A stretch of DNA of 64,000 nucleotides from an uncultured Oscillibacter sp. (GCA_910589315.1 CAJUTB010000003.1:1-64000); one strand, 5' to 3'. Positions 8,319 through 16,316 are shown, counted from the first letter of the stretch. Notes: generated by a model from the sequence alone, not told the origin. A program made the numbers and translations.

Positions 8319-9068
8319 TTATTTTCCCGGCAGGGGCGGGGCCCGCAGGATCACACGTCCAAAGCACACCAGGGAACAGCCGCTGGCAGGCGTCAGCACC
8401 AGGTCCGCGTCCGCGCGGCGGCGGTTGAGGGAAAACAGGTACACAACCCCGGCGGGGTCTTTATAATACTGCTTGCAGAGAATATCGCCGTCCACGCAGA
8501 AAATGCCCACATCCCCGGCCTTCAGCGGGTCGCGGTTCACATAAATAATCGAGTTGTCTGCGATATAGGGAATCATGGAATCGCCCTGAATGCGGACGGC
8601 GAATTCCGCTCCGGCAGGCACCTCGTCCGTCACCGGAATATAATCAAAATCCTCTCCAAAGGCCGGCGCCGCATAGCCTGCCGCCGCTGGATTGCAGTAG
8701 AGTGGAATCATACGCGGCTCCGGTGCGCTTTGCCAGCTGTCCGCCTCATCCCGGTAAGCGCAGAGCGCGTCCACCATGGTACGAACCGTCTGCCGTCCCA
8801 AGGGCGAAAGGCCCCGGTAATTCTCCAGTAAACGGCGTTCGCCGCTGTCCAGCAGCAGCTCTCCGTTTTGAAAGCTGTCCTGAAACAGTGTGTTCGGGTC
8901 TGTCTGCAAGCCATCAAACAAACGCAGCATAATATCGCGCTTGGGGAAACTGACGCCAATTTCATAATTCGACACTGCGGAGGGAGTCACCTCCAGCAAA
9001 CCGGCAAGTTCCTCCCGCGACATCCCCAATTCTTCCCGTCGTGCGCGGATGCGATCTCCAAAGGTCAT
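8319..9068 (-). CDS. XRE-HTH / S24 peptidase repressor, LexA- or CI-like
   Basis: 249 aa. Residues 5-60 form an XRE helix-turn-helix (MSREELAGLLEVTPSAVSNYE). Residues 125-245 are an S24 peptidase: an Ala-Gly pair at 130-131 (context AAAGY) fits the autocleavage site, S164 in QGDSM and K199 in ILCKQY fit the Ser-Lys dyad. Known relatives (LexA, CI-like repressors) self-cleave on DNA damage or bind inducers and derepress their targets. The upstream region holds two divergent promoters with CTTGT/ACAAG dyads that probably are its own operators. No prophage genes surround it, so it may be a domesticated repressor. Confidence 0.85.
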   Translation of the reverse strand: MTFGDRIRARREELGMSREELAGLLEVTPSAVSNYEIGVSFPKRDIMLRLFDGLQTDPNTLFQDSFQNGELLLDSGERRLLENYRGLSPLGRQTVRTMVDALCAYRDEADSWQSAPEPRMIPLYCNPAAAGYAAPAFGEDFDYIPVTDEVPAGAEFAVRIQGDSMIPYIADNSIIYVNRDPLKAGDVGIFCVDGDILCKQYYKDPAGVVYLFSLNRRRADADLVLTPASGCSLVCFGRVILRAPPLPGK

Positions 9069-9095
9069 GGCGGCGGCTCCTTTCTTGTTTTTCCT

Positions 9096-9124
9096 ATCAT
9101 AACCGACCCCAAGGGTCTTGTCAA
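9096..9124 (-). promoter_or_regulatory. Promoter of the S24 repressor gene
   Basis: Minus strand TTGACA (9119-9124), 17-base spacer, TATGAT (9096-9101). The -35 hexamer is part of CTTGTCAAC, which recurs inverted as GTTGACAAG at 9190-9198. Confidence 0.75.
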
Positions 9125-9132
9125 CTATTTTT

Positions 9133-9145
9133 ACAAGAATCTTGT
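9133..9145. promoter_or_regulatory. Candidate operator, 13-bp palindrome
   Basis: ACAAGA-A-TCTTGT is a perfect dyad midway between the two divergent promoters. Further CTTGT/ACAAG half-sites occur near 9084, 9117, 9194 and 9224. Position and symmetry suggest the S24 repressor binds here. Confidence 0.55.
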
Positions 9146-9154
9146 GTTTCCCTC

Positions 9155-9183
9155 TTGACAGAATCGAACATATATGCTATCCT
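9155..9183 (+). promoter_or_regulatory. Rightward promoter divergent from the S24 repressor
   Basis: TTGACA (9155-9160), 17-base spacer, TATCCT (9178-9183). It points into 9190-9520, where I see no convincing gene, and toward the antisense side of two tRNA genes. Confidence 0.55.
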
Positions 9184-9189
9184 AACAGT

Positions 9190-9520
9190 GTTGACAAGCT
9201 CCAGGGACATCGTGCTGCTAAAAACAAGAGGGACACATCCACCGGCCAGACGTGTCCCAACATAAAAAGGCAAAAAAGAAATCCCCGCCCAGCCAAATTG
9301 CTCCGCCAGCAGGCGGAACTTTGGTCCGGACGAGGAACTCAGGGCAAAACGCAGGCGGTGCAGTTGATCCCAATCGAATCTCCCAAAAACCGCCCCGCAT
9401 CCTCCGTCTCTCTCCGCCGCGAGTCCAGCGAAGCGAGTCGCGGTGGAAAGCGAAGAAATTCCCACCAGAGTGCAGTTTTCGGCGAAGCCGGAAACGGAAC
9501 GGTGGTGGAAATTTCTGAGC
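9190..9520 (+). other. Non-coding stretch with structured segments, possible RNA
   Basis: No frame here has a ribosome site with protein-like composition; open frames that cross it end in tRNA sequence. It holds hairpins at 9230-9258 (GGGACAC/GTGTCCC), a two-tier hairpin at 9293-9324 (CCAAA..TCCGCC/GGCGGA..TTTGG), and a nested palindrome at 9455-9515. It lies directly downstream of a good promoter at 9155, so an untranslated transcript is possible but unproven. Confidence 0.35.
9455..9515. repeat. Nested palindrome (hairpin within hairpin)
   Basis: Outer arms GAAATTCCCACCA (9455-9467) and TGGTGGAAATTTC (9503-9515) pair with one mismatch; inside, GTTTTCGGC (9475-9483) pairs with GCCGGAAAC (9487-9495) around a GAA loop. 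It starts six bases past the CCA end of tRNA-Tyr and may act as processing or termination signal for the tRNA operon, though no clear T-tract follows. Confidence 0.5.
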
Positions 9521-9605
9521 TGGTGGGGGAAGGTGGATTCGAACCACCGAAGTCGAAGACAACAGATTTACAGTCTGCCCCATTTGACCGCTCTGGAATT
9601 CCCCC
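9521..9605 (-). tRNA. tRNA-Tyr (anticodon GTA)
   Basis: 85 bases including encoded CCA. Acceptor GGGGGAA pairs with TTCCCCC, followed by discriminator A and CCA. Anticodon stem CAGA/TCTG with loop CTGTAAA gives GTA. It has the long variable arm expected of class II tRNA-Tyr and a standard TTCGAAT T-loop. Second gene of a two-tRNA transcript, downstream of tRNA-Thr. Confidence 0.95.
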
Positions 9606-9616
9606 GTATGAAATTT

Positions 9617-9692
9617 TGGAGCTGGTGGACGGACTCGAACCCCCGACCTGCTGATTACAAATCAGCTGCTCTACCAGCTGAGCTACACCAGC
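9617..9692 (-). tRNA. tRNA-Thr (anticodon TGT)
   Basis: 76 bases including encoded CCA. Acceptor GCTGGTG/CACCAGC, D-arm GCTC..GAGC, anticodon stem GCTGA/TCAGC with loop TTTGTAA gives TGT. The T-stem (GGGGG with CCGTC) contains a G-U and a G-G opposition in the middle, a slight weakness compared with usual tRNA-Thr. A consensus promoter lies 20 bases upstream. Confidence 0.93.
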
Positions 9693-9711
9693 AGTTCCAA
9701 CAGCATTGCCT

Positions 9712-9740
9712 ATTATAACCGCACCCGGCGGGTTTGTCAA
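9712..9740 (-). promoter_or_regulatory. Consensus promoter of the tRNA-Thr-Tyr operon
   Basis: Minus strand TTGACA (9735-9740), exactly 17 bases, TATAAT (9712-9717): both hexamers perfect, as expected for stable RNA genes. Confidence 0.9.
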
Positions 9741-9784
9741 CCATTTTTTTATTTTTTCTTTCTTTTTCTTTAGGAGGTATTTTT

Positions 9785-9994
9785 TTGCGCTGGATTACAA
9801 AAGAAAATCAAAGGGCGGACCGCCGCCCTGAACGGTGGCGGCTGCACTGCTCGCTGTGCGGACAGGAGATCGCAGAAAGCGAGGAATACTGGTTTTGCAA
9901 CGGCTTTTCCGTCTGCGCGGACTGCCTGCCGGAATTTGCCCGGCAGGAGCTGGCCCCCTGCCGCCTTCTGCGGGGAAAGGAGGCCGCAACATGA
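9785..9994 (+). CDS. Small zinc-ribbon-like protein, unknown function
   Basis: 69 aa starting at TTG 9785, seven bases after TAGGAGGT; an upstream in-frame ATG at 9734 would add a poly-T-encoded Phe-rich stretch and lacks a site. Contains CSLCG and a later C-x4-C-x2-C grouping (FCNGFSVCADC), so four or five cysteines could bind Zn. Arg-rich between. I do not recognise the family. First of three overlapping tiny genes ending in a sigma-like protein; overlaps the next by ATGA. Confidence 0.6.
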   Translation: MRWITKENQRADRRPERWRLHCSLCGQEIAESEEYWFCNGFSVCADCLPEFARQELAPCRLLRGKEAAT

Positions 9995-10224
9995 CCCTTA
10001 CCGAAATGTCCCTGACTTATCAAACCAACGCCGCCGCCATTCACGGCCGCATTGCGGAGCTGCGGAACCAGGAAAAAACGCTTACCGACCCCGACGACCT
10101 CTTTCATCTCCGCCGCCGCATCAGCGAACTCCTGCCCCTCTGGCGGGAGGCCCGCGAGCTGGCCGCCCTGACGGCCCATTACTACGATAGGAGTTATCAC
10201 AGACATGAGGGATACACGCTTTGA
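9991..10224 (+). CDS. Small helical protein, unknown function
   Basis: 77 aa, starting at ATG 9991 that overlaps the previous stop (ATGA), with GGAAAGGAGG upstream. Largely helical and charged with two heptad-like stretches (AAAIHGRIAELRNQEKTL and FHLRRRISELLPLWREARE), suggesting a coiled coil. Similar short proteins accompany sigma-like regulators in mobile elements of gut Firmicutes, which is an impression rather than a match. Overlaps the next gene by 20 bases. Confidence 0.6.
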   Translation: MTLTEMSLTYQTNAAAIHGRIAELRNQEKTLTDPDDLFHLRRRISELLPLWREARELAALTAHYYDRSYHRHEGYTL

Positions 10225-10501
10225 CACCAGAAGCAGCGAATGGATTGGCGATCTCACCGTATGGCTTCGGGAAAACGCGCCGGACAACCGCGAACAGCTG
10301 GACCGTCTCCGCCGGAACCTGCGGCGGGCCAGGGAACAGGAGCTGACGCCCCGCCAGAAACAGGTCCTGGAACTTTACTATGACCAGGGCCACACCATCC
10401 CGCAGATTGCGGAAGCCCTGGATTTGAACCGCTCCACCGTCTCCCGCACCCTCCGGCGGGCAAAGGACCGGCTCTACCGGTGCCTTCGATACGCTTTGTA
10501 G
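10205..10501 (+). CDS. Sigma-70 region 4-like DNA-binding protein
   Basis: 98 aa. The C-terminal half is a classic sigma region 4: LTPRQKQVLELYYDQGHTI then PQIAEALDLNRSTVSRTLRRA, with the recognition helix at the end. There is no region 2, so it cannot bind core RNA polymerase like a full sigma factor; such region-4-only proteins are common in integrative elements and often regulate their genes. Ribosome site ATAGGAG upstream. No downstream element genes remain; the next gene (YitT) has its own promoter, so this trio could be a remnant. Confidence 0.8.
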   Translation: MRDTRFDTRSSEWIGDLTVWLRENAPDNREQLDRLRRNLRRAREQELTPRQKQVLELYYDQGHTIPQIAEALDLNRSTVSRTLRRAKDRLYRCLRYAL

Positions 10502-10564
10502 AATATGAAGCGAAACATAGTTCTTTCCCAAAAGAAATTGTTGAAATTCGCATAGTCAACCCCC

Positions 10565-10593
10565 TTGCAGTTTTTCCCAGAAGCCGCTATAAT
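10565..10593 (+). promoter_or_regulatory. Promoter of the YitT-family gene
   Basis: TTGCAG (10565-10570), 17-base spacer, consensus TATAAT (10588-10593). Confidence 0.75.
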
Positions 10594-10683
10594 CAAGATA
10601 TCTGTCCGCCGCCGGTTGGGGGCGACTCAGGGCAGAAACCAGTTTGCGTGTATGAATGGAGCGCGGCTCCGGGAGGATTTTTT

Positions 10684-11568
10684 ATGCTTTACAATTCCCT
10701 GCATAACCGCTGGCTGCGGTTGTTCGCCGCCTTGGCGGGCGCGTTTATCTCGGCGTCGGCACTGAATCTCTTTATCGTGCCCCTGGAACTTTACACCGGC
10801 GGCCTGCTGGGCCTGTGCCAGCTGGTCCGGACGCTGCTGCAAACCTATCTGGGCGTCAACTTCGGCGCGTACGACATCGCCGGTATTTTCTACTTCCTGC
10901 TGAACATTCCGATTCTGCTCCTGGCCTACAAAACCCTGGGCCGGAGTCTGGTGGTCCGCACCATTATCTGTACGCTGGCCTATTCCTTCTTTTACAGCAT
11001 CATTCCCATTCCCAAAACGCCGATTGTGGACGACTACCTGACGGCCTGCCTTCTGGCCGGCATCCTGGCCGGCGTGGGAAGCGGCATCGTGCTCACCTGC
11101 GGATGCAGCTCAGGCGGCCTGGACATCGTGGGCCTGTGCCTGAGCAAGCGGGGAAGCAGCTTTACCGTCGGCAAGTTCTCCATTACGTTCAACGCGTTTT
11201 TGTACGCCGCCTGCCTGTTTCTGTTCTCTCCGGAGGTGGCCATTTACTCCATTATTTACAACTTCTTCACCTCCATGGTCCTGGACCGGATGCACCAGCA
11301 GAATGTGAACGTTCAGGCGTTGATTTTCACCAAGGAGGGCGACGGGGAACTAGCGCAATTCGTCATGAAGAAGCTGGGCCGGGGCGTGACCTACTGGGAC
11401 GGCATTGGAGCTTATACCGGCGCAAAGCTCCATGTACTGGCTGTAAGCCTCTCCAAGTACGAGATTGAAGAACTGCTCCGGGCGGTCCATACCATCGACG
11501 AGCACGCCTTTATTACCGTCCAGGAACATGTCCGCGTGTTCGGCAATTTCCGCAAACGAATCGAGTGA
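10684..11568 (+). CDS. YitT family membrane protein (DUF161 + DUF2179)
   Basis: 294 aa. The first about 200 residues hold five or six membrane segments with the YitT signature ([38 protein letters not shown]), and the C-terminal about 85 residues form a soluble DUF2179 domain ([21 protein letters not shown]). Function of the family is not established. The start ATG at 10684 follows GGGAGGA; a longer open frame upstream covers its promoter. It precedes the conserved pyrH block. Confidence 0.85.
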   Translation: MLYNSLHNRWLRLFAALAGAFISASALNLFIVPLELYTGGLLGLCQLVRTLLQTYLGVNFGAYDIAGIFYFLLNIPILLLAYKTLGRSLVVRTIICTLAYSFFYSIIPIPKTPIVDDYLTACLLAGILAGVGSGIVLTCGCSSGGLDIVGLCLSKRGSSFTVGKFSITFNAFLYAACLFLFSPEVAIYSIIYNFFTSMVLDRMHQQNVNVQALIFTKEGDGELAQFVMKKLGRGVTYWDGIGAYTGAKLHVLAVSLSKYEIEELLRAVHTIDEHAFITVQEHVRVFGNFRKRIE

Positions 11569-11689
11569 TTGCATCGTTTCCCACAAAACCGATGAATGCG
11601 CCCTGGGGCGCGGACGGACGATATCCGCCTGCACCGCGGGGCGTTTTTGCACAGTTCTTGAACAATTCGAAAAAATTTCGGGAACCCTC

Positions 11690-11718
11690 TTTCCAAACGC
11701 ACAAAAATACGGTAAAAT
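11690..11718 (+). promoter_or_regulatory. Probable promoter of the pyrH-polC block
   Basis: TAAAAT (11713-11718) with a weak TTTCCA (11690-11695) at 17 bases. It lies 50 bases before pyrH. Confidence 0.45.
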
Positions 11719-11767
11719 AAATACGAGATTCTGGTTGAATTTGGACAAGGACAAGGGAGGACGTGCT

Positions 11768-12484
11768 ATGGCAAAACCAGTTTACCGGCGGGTGCTGCTG
11801 AAAATCAGCGGCGAGGCCCTGGCGGGAGAGAAGCATACCGGCCTGGATTTCGAGGTGATCGGCCGGGTATGCGATGTGGTGAAGGAATGTCTTGACCTCG
11901 GCGTCCAGGTGGGCGTTGTAGTGGGCGGCGGCAACTTCTGGCGGGGCGTCAAGGACGGCGGAGGCCGTATGGAACGCAGCCGCGCCGACCAGATGGGTAT
12001 GCTGGCAACCGTGCTGAACTGTCTCGCCGTTGCCGACGTGTGCGAGCAGAAGGGTATCCCCGTGCGGGTGCAGACGGCTATTGAAATGCGCTCCATGGCG
12101 GAACCCTATATCCGTTCCAAGGCGATCCGGCATTTGGAAAAGGGCCGCGTGGTGATTTTCGGCTGCGGCACCGGCAATCCCTATTTCTCCACCGATACCG
12201 CCGCCGTGCTGCGGGCCGCGGAGATCGGCGCGGAAGTCATTCTTCTGGCAAAGAACGTGGACGGCGTGTACAGCGCGGACCCCCTGAAGGACCCCAGCGC
12301 CGTCAAATACGACAGCATCAGCTATGACGACGTATTGGCCCGCCATCTGATGGTCATGGACTCCACCGCCACCTCCCTTTCGATGGATAACCATATCCCC
12401 GTGCTCCTGTTCGCCCTCAAGGACCCGCAGAATATTGTCCGGGCCGTCTGCGGCGAAAAGGTGGGCACCATTGTCAGCGAATAA
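11768..12484 (+). CDS. pyrH: UMP kinase
   Basis: 238 aa amino-acid-kinase-fold UMP kinase. Visible: LLKISGEAL at the start (phosphate loop), [26 protein letters not shown] (UMP site), then [19 protein letters not shown] and DGVYSADP (ATP/metal region). Converts UMP to UDP in pyrimidine synthesis. First gene of the block that continues through frr and uppS. Start ATG follows AAGGGAGG. In many Firmicutes rpsB-tsf precede it; here they are absent. Confidence 0.96.
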   Translation: MAKPVYRRVLLKISGEALAGEKHTGLDFEVIGRVCDVVKECLDLGVQVGVVVGGGNFWRGVKDGGGRMERSRADQMGMLATVLNCLAVADVCEQKGIPVRVQTAIEMRSMAEPYIRSKAIRHLEKGRVVIFGCGTGNPYFSTDTAAVLRAAEIGAEVILLAKNVDGVYSADPLKDPSAVKYDSISYDDVLARHLMVMDSTATSLSMDNHIPVLLFALKDPQNIVRAVCGEKVGTIVSE

Positions 12485-12539
12485 TCCCCCATTCCCCCAC
12501 ACGAGGCAACACGAAATTTTGGAAGGAGATTTTTGCATC

Positions 12540-13097
12540 ATGTTAAAAGACGAGTATAAGATTTACGAGGAGAAAATGAAAAAGAGCATTGATTCCGTCG
12601 TGTCAGATTTTGATTCCGTGCGGGCCGGCCGGGCCAACGCCGCTGTTTTGGCCCGGATTATGGTGGACTACTACGGCAGTCCGACCCCCATTCAGCAGAT
12701 CGCCGGCGTCTCCTCTCCCGACGCCCGGACCCTGCTCATCTCCCCCTTTGACTCCTCGGCCCTCAAGAACATTGAGAAGGCCATTTTGAATTCGGACCTG
12801 GGCATTCATCCCCAGAACGACGGTAAGAATATCCGCCTCTCCTTCCCCCAGCTCACGGAGGAACGCCGGAAGGAACTGGTCAAGCAGATTCGCAAGTATG
12901 CCGAGAGCGGCAAGGTGGCCGTGCGGAACATCCGGCGGGACGCGATGGACAATTTCAAAAAGCAGGAGAAGAAATCGGAGATCACGGAAGACGAGCTGAA
13001 GCAGGCCGAAAAGGATTTGCAGAAACTCACCGACGAGAGCTGCAAGAAGCTGGACGATCTGCTAGCAAAAAAGGAAAAGGATTTGATGGCGGTTTGA
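12540..13097 (+). CDS. frr: Ribosome recycling factor
   Basis: 185 aa, the usual length. Shows VRAGRANAAVL, YYGSPTPIQQIA, SSPDARTLLISPFD and the helical C-terminal domain ending in a charged coiled coil. Splits post-termination ribosomes together with EF-G. AAGGAG upstream of ATG 12540; 55 bases after pyrH, same transcript. Confidence 0.97.
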   Translation: MLKDEYKIYEEKMKKSIDSVVSDFDSVRAGRANAAVLARIMVDYYGSPTPIQQIAGVSSPDARTLLISPFDSSALKNIEKAILNSDLGIHPQNDGKNIRLSFPQLTEERRKELVKQIRKYAESGKVAVRNIRRDAMDNFKKQEKKSEITEDELKQAEKDLQKLTDESCKKLDDLLAKKEKDLMAV

Positions 13098-13840
13098 TGG
13101 CAGACGTGAAAAACGGGGCGGGGCGGACGGCAGAGCCGCCCCGCCATATTGCAATCATCATGGACGGCAACGGCCGCTGGGCCACCCGTCGGGGCCTCCC
13201 CCGCACCGCCGGACACAAGGCGGGCGCGGAGACCTTCCGGCGGATTGCCACCTATTGCAAAAACATCGGCGTAAAATATTTGACGGTCTATGCGTTTTCC
13301 ACAGAGAACTGGAAGCGGTCGGAGACGGAGGTCTCCGCCATCATGACGCTGCTGAAAAAATATCTGCTGGAAGCGGTGGAGACCATGGAGCGGGATCATA
13401 TCCGGCTGCACTTTTTCGGGGACATGACCCCGATTTCCCCCGAGCTGCGGGCCTTGGCCCGGGAGACGGACGAAATCACAGAGCATCTTTCCAAGGACGA
13501 TTTCCAGGCCAACGTCTGCCTGAACTACGGCGGGCGGGATGAGATCGTCCGGGCGGCGCGGCAGTTCGCAGAGGACTGCGTGAAGGGAATCCAGAACCCA
13601 TGGGATCTGGACGAGGAGGAGTTTTCGTTCTATCTGGACTCCCGCGGAATTCCCGACCCGGAACTGATTATCCGGCCCAGCGGGGAAATGCGGATCAGCA
13701 ATTTCCTCCTGTGGCAGTGCGCCTATTCGGAATTTTATATCACGGACACGCTCTGGCCGGACTTTGACGAAGCGGAATTGGACCGGGCCATTACGGCGTA
13801 TCAAAAACGGGACCGCCGGTTCGGCGGTGTGAAAACATGA
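13097..13840 (+). CDS. uppS: Undecaprenyl diphosphate synthase (isoprenyl transferase)
   Basis: 247 aa cis-prenyltransferase: IAIIMDGNGRWATRRG (catalytic Asp and diphosphate site), YAFSTENWKRS, NYGGRDEI, and ELIIRPSGEMRISNFLLWQ with YSEFYI near the end. Makes the C55 lipid carrier for peptidoglycan. The ATG at 13097 shares one base with the frr stop (TGATG), giving tight coupling. The usual motif is RTSGE..RLSNF; here it is RPSGEMRISNF, a mild variant. Confidence 0.96.
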   Translation: MADVKNGAGRTAEPPRHIAIIMDGNGRWATRRGLPRTAGHKAGAETFRRIATYCKNIGVKYLTVYAFSTENWKRSETEVSAIMTLLKKYLLEAVETMERDHIRLHFFGDMTPISPELRALARETDEITEHLSKDDFQANVCLNYGGRDEIVRAARQFAEDCVKGIQNPWDLDEEEFSFYLDSRGIPDPELIIRPSGEMRISNFLLWQCAYSEFYITDTLWPDFDEAELDRAITAYQKRDRRFGGVKT

Positions 13841-13855
13841 GCGAGGTACTGGAAA

Positions 13856-14284
13856 ATGGGCTTTTTTTCTTTTTTGGCAAATCTGTTCGGCGGCGGTAAG
13901 GACGGCGCGAAAACCGGCGGCAGTCCGGCGGACCGGCTGCGGAGCTGGCTGGACGCAAACCTTCCGGCAAACTATGTGAAATCGAAACAATATGCGGTCT
14001 CCATTCAGGAGGCGGGCGGCGCGTACAACGCGAAAATTACGCTGGATATGCTGGCCGACGGTTCAGATTACAGCGGCTTCGGGGACCAGAATTACCGGGA
14101 ATTGGCGGAGCTGGAATCCAATTATCTGCTGACGGGCTGCATGGCCAATCCTCCGGCGGCGGTCAACTTTACGTTGGAACTGGTTTTCGGCGGCGGGCGC
14201 GTGATTACGGTGGAAAAACGGGCCGGACAGGACATAGGGTTCCTTACGGCCAACGGACAGCGGGAGCAGATTGCGTTTGAATAA
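13856..14284 (+). CDS. Hypothetical protein inserted between uppS and cdsA
   Basis: 142 aa, unknown family. A hydrophobic, Gly-rich N-terminus (MGFFSFLANLFGGGKDG) is followed by an alpha/beta domain with Tyr/Gly-rich strands (YAVSIQEAGGAYNAKITLDM, GFGDQNYRELAELESNY) and a basic C-terminal strand. The N-terminus could be a weak membrane-associating helix or a glycine linker. Same transcript as its neighbours, 15 bases after uppS with GAGG eight bases upstream of ATG. This slot normally goes directly from uppS to cdsA. Confidence 0.75.
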   Translation: MGFFSFLANLFGGGKDGAKTGGSPADRLRSWLDANLPANYVKSKQYAVSIQEAGGAYNAKITLDMLADGSDYSGFGDQNYRELAELESNYLLTGCMANPPAAVNFTLELVFGGGRVITVEKRAGQDIGFLTANGQREQIAFE

Positions 14285-14311
14285 GCGTCCTGCGGGGAGA
14301 AAGGACCGGTT

Positions 14312-15112
14312 ATGAAATCGAGAATTCTGGTGGCGGTCATCGGCGTGCCGGTGCTGCTGTATGTGGTATTGGCGGGACCGCCGCTTTTGATGATGGCGGC
14401 TCTGTCCCTTTTGGCCGGCATCGGGGCGATGGAATTGCAGCAGTGCGTCAGCGGCGTGAAGCGGAGCGAGCTGGTGGGCATAAGCGCCGGTGCGGCGGTT
14501 TTTACCGTGGCGTGGTACTATGACCGCCCGGACCGTATTGCCATGCTGTTTCTCCTGGAACTCCTGATCTTTTTCGGCACGGCGATTGCCGAAGGCGGGA
14601 AACTGAAATTCCAGCAGATCATGGCGGGGCTGGGGGGCAGTCTTTTTATTGGCTATTCATTTTCCGCCTTCCTCCGCATGGATGCCGCCGGGCTCCCCCG
14701 CGCCTGCCTGCTCCTGCCCTTCCTCCTCAGCTTTGCCTGTGACACCTTCGCCTTTTTCGCGGGCCTGACCCTGGGAAAGCACAAGCTGGCCCCCAAGGTC
14801 AGCCCCAAAAAGACCATTGAGGGCTCCATCGGCGGGCTGCTGGGCAACATCGCCTGCGGGCTGCTGTTTGTGTGGGTGACAGACCGCTTTTCCGGCGGCA
14901 GTCTGATTGCTTATGGCCCAATGGCCATAATGGCCCTGATCTGCGGCGTGGTGGCGCAGATGGGCGACCTGAGCTTTTCCCTGATCAAGCGGGAATTCGG
15001 CATCAAGGATTACGGACACATTTTCCTGGAACACGGCGGCGTTTTAGACCGTTTTGACAGCGTGCTGTTTACCGCCCCAATAGTAGAAATGATTTTTCGT
15101 TATCTGGCATAG
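14312..15112 (+). CDS. cdsA: Phosphatidate cytidylyltransferase (CDP-diglyceride synthase)
   Basis: 266 aa integral membrane enzyme with about 7-8 helices. The C-terminal signature is present: SPKKTIEGSIGG, MGDLSFSLIKREFGIKDYGHIFLEHGGVLDRFDSV, which carries the metal-binding Asp residues. Makes CDP-diacylglycerol from phosphatidate and CTP, the entry to phospholipid synthesis. Good GGGGAGAAAGG site upstream. Confidence 0.95.
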   Translation: MKSRILVAVIGVPVLLYVVLAGPPLLMMAALSLLAGIGAMELQQCVSGVKRSELVGISAGAAVFTVAWYYDRPDRIAMLFLLELLIFFGTAIAEGGKLKFQQIMAGLGGSLFIGYSFSAFLRMDAAGLPRACLLLPFLLSFACDTFAFFAGLTLGKHKLAPKVSPKKTIEGSIGGLLGNIACGLLFVWVTDRFSGGSLIAYGPMAIMALICGVVAQMGDLSFSLIKREFGIKDYGHIFLEHGGVLDRFDSVLFTAPIVEMIFRYLA

Positions 15113-15121
15113 GATAAGAAT

Positions 15122-16267
15122 ATGAAAAAAACGATTTCGATTTTAGGCGCGACCGGTTCCATTGGCCGCCAGACGCTGGATGTGGCGGAAAACCTGGGAC
15201 TGCGCGTGGCGGCTCTGACCGCCCATACCAATGTCAGGCGTCTGGAAGAACAGGCGCGGAAGTTTCGCCCGGCCCTGGCGGTGATGACCGACGAGGCCGC
15301 GGCCCGTGATTTGGCAATCCGCCTTTCGGACACCGAAACGAAAGTCCGGGGCGGCGTGGAGGCTCTTTCCGAAGCGGCCGCGCTGCTGGCGGCGGATACC
15401 GTCGTAACCGCCGTCGTGGGCATGGTGGGCCTTGCCCCTACGCTGGCGGCCATTCGGGCAAAAAAACGGATTGCCCTCGCCAACAAGGAAACTCTGGTCT
15501 GCGCCGGAGAACTGGTGATGGCGGCCGCGGATACTTACGGCGCGGAGATTGTGCCGGTGGATTCGGAACACTCGGCCATCTTTCAGTGCTTGCAGGGCTG
15601 CGGGGACCGGCGGGAGATCCGCCGCTTGATTTTAACCTGTTCCGGCGGGCCGTTTTACGGCATGAGCCGGGAAGAAGCGGGCAAAATGACCAAAGCGGAC
15701 GCCCTCCGGCATCCAAACTGGACCATGGGTCCTAAAATCACAGTGGACTGTGCTACGCTGATGAATAAGGGCCTGGAAGTGATCGAGGCCATGCGGCTGT
15801 ACCGTCTGCCCCTGGAACAGGTGAGCGTGGCGATTCACCGCCAAAGCATCGTACACTCTCTGGTGGAATTCCGGGACGGGGCCGTTTTGGCCCAGCTGGG
15901 AACGCCGGATATGCGCCTACCCATCCGCTACGCCATGACCTACCCGGCTCGGGCGGAAAGCCCGGCGGAACCGCTCGATTTGCTGAGCTGTCCGCCTCTG
16001 ACTTTTGCAGAACCGGACCGGAACGCGTTCCCATGCCTGTCGCTGGCGGAAGCGGCGGCGGTGACGGGCGGCACGGCCTGCGCCATTTTGAACGCGGCCA
16101 ACGAAGAAGCCGTCCGGCTGTTTTTGGAGGACCGGATTGGGTTTTCCGACATTTACCGGCTGACGGAACGCGCCCTGGGGGAAATTCCGGCTGTGGTCAA
16201 TCCGTCGCTGGAAGAAATCCTGGCGGCGGACGCGGCTGCGCGGCGGTCCGTTCTGGCCAATTCCTAA
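15122..16267 (+). CDS. dxr: 1-deoxy-D-xylulose 5-phosphate reductoisomerase
   Basis: 381 aa, normal length. N-terminal NADPH fold ILGATGSIGRQTLDV; ANKETLVCAGE; VDSEHSAIFQCLQG (metal and substrate loop); LTCSGGPFYG; and NWTMGPKITVDCATLMNKGLEVIEA, all catalytic landmarks. Second step of the MEP isoprenoid pathway; works with ispG two genes downstream and feeds uppS. Starts nine bases after cdsA. Confidence 0.97.
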   Translation: MKKTISILGATGSIGRQTLDVAENLGLRVAALTAHTNVRRLEEQARKFRPALAVMTDEAAARDLAIRLSDTETKVRGGVEALSEAAALLAADTVVTAVVGMVGLAPTLAAIRAKKRIALANKETLVCAGELVMAAADTYGAEIVPVDSEHSAIFQCLQGCGDRREIRRLILTCSGGPFYGMSREEAGKMTKADALRHPNWTMGPKITVDCATLMNKGLEVIEAMRLYRLPLEQVSVAIHRQSIVHSLVEFRDGAVLAQLGTPDMRLPIRYAMTYPARAESPAEPLDLLSCPPLTFAEPDRNAFPCLSLAEAAAVTGGTACAILNAANEEAVRLFLEDRIGFSDIYRLTERALGEIPAVVNPSLEEILAADAAARRSVLANS

Positions 16268-16316
16268 CGATCATTTGTCTGGTATCTACAATCAATTTTC
16301 GGAGAGGTCTTGTTTC

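Noticed and set aside
9118..9654. A 178-codon plus-strand frame ending in GGFEPPKSKTTDLQSAPF and LEPPTC
   Set aside because: Those peptides are the well-known artefact of translating tRNA genes in antisense; the region holds tRNA-Tyr and tRNA-Thr.
12806..13990. 394-codon minus-strand frame antisense to frr/uppS
   Set aside because: Both conserved genes on the plus strand are unmistakable; the antisense frame has no features.
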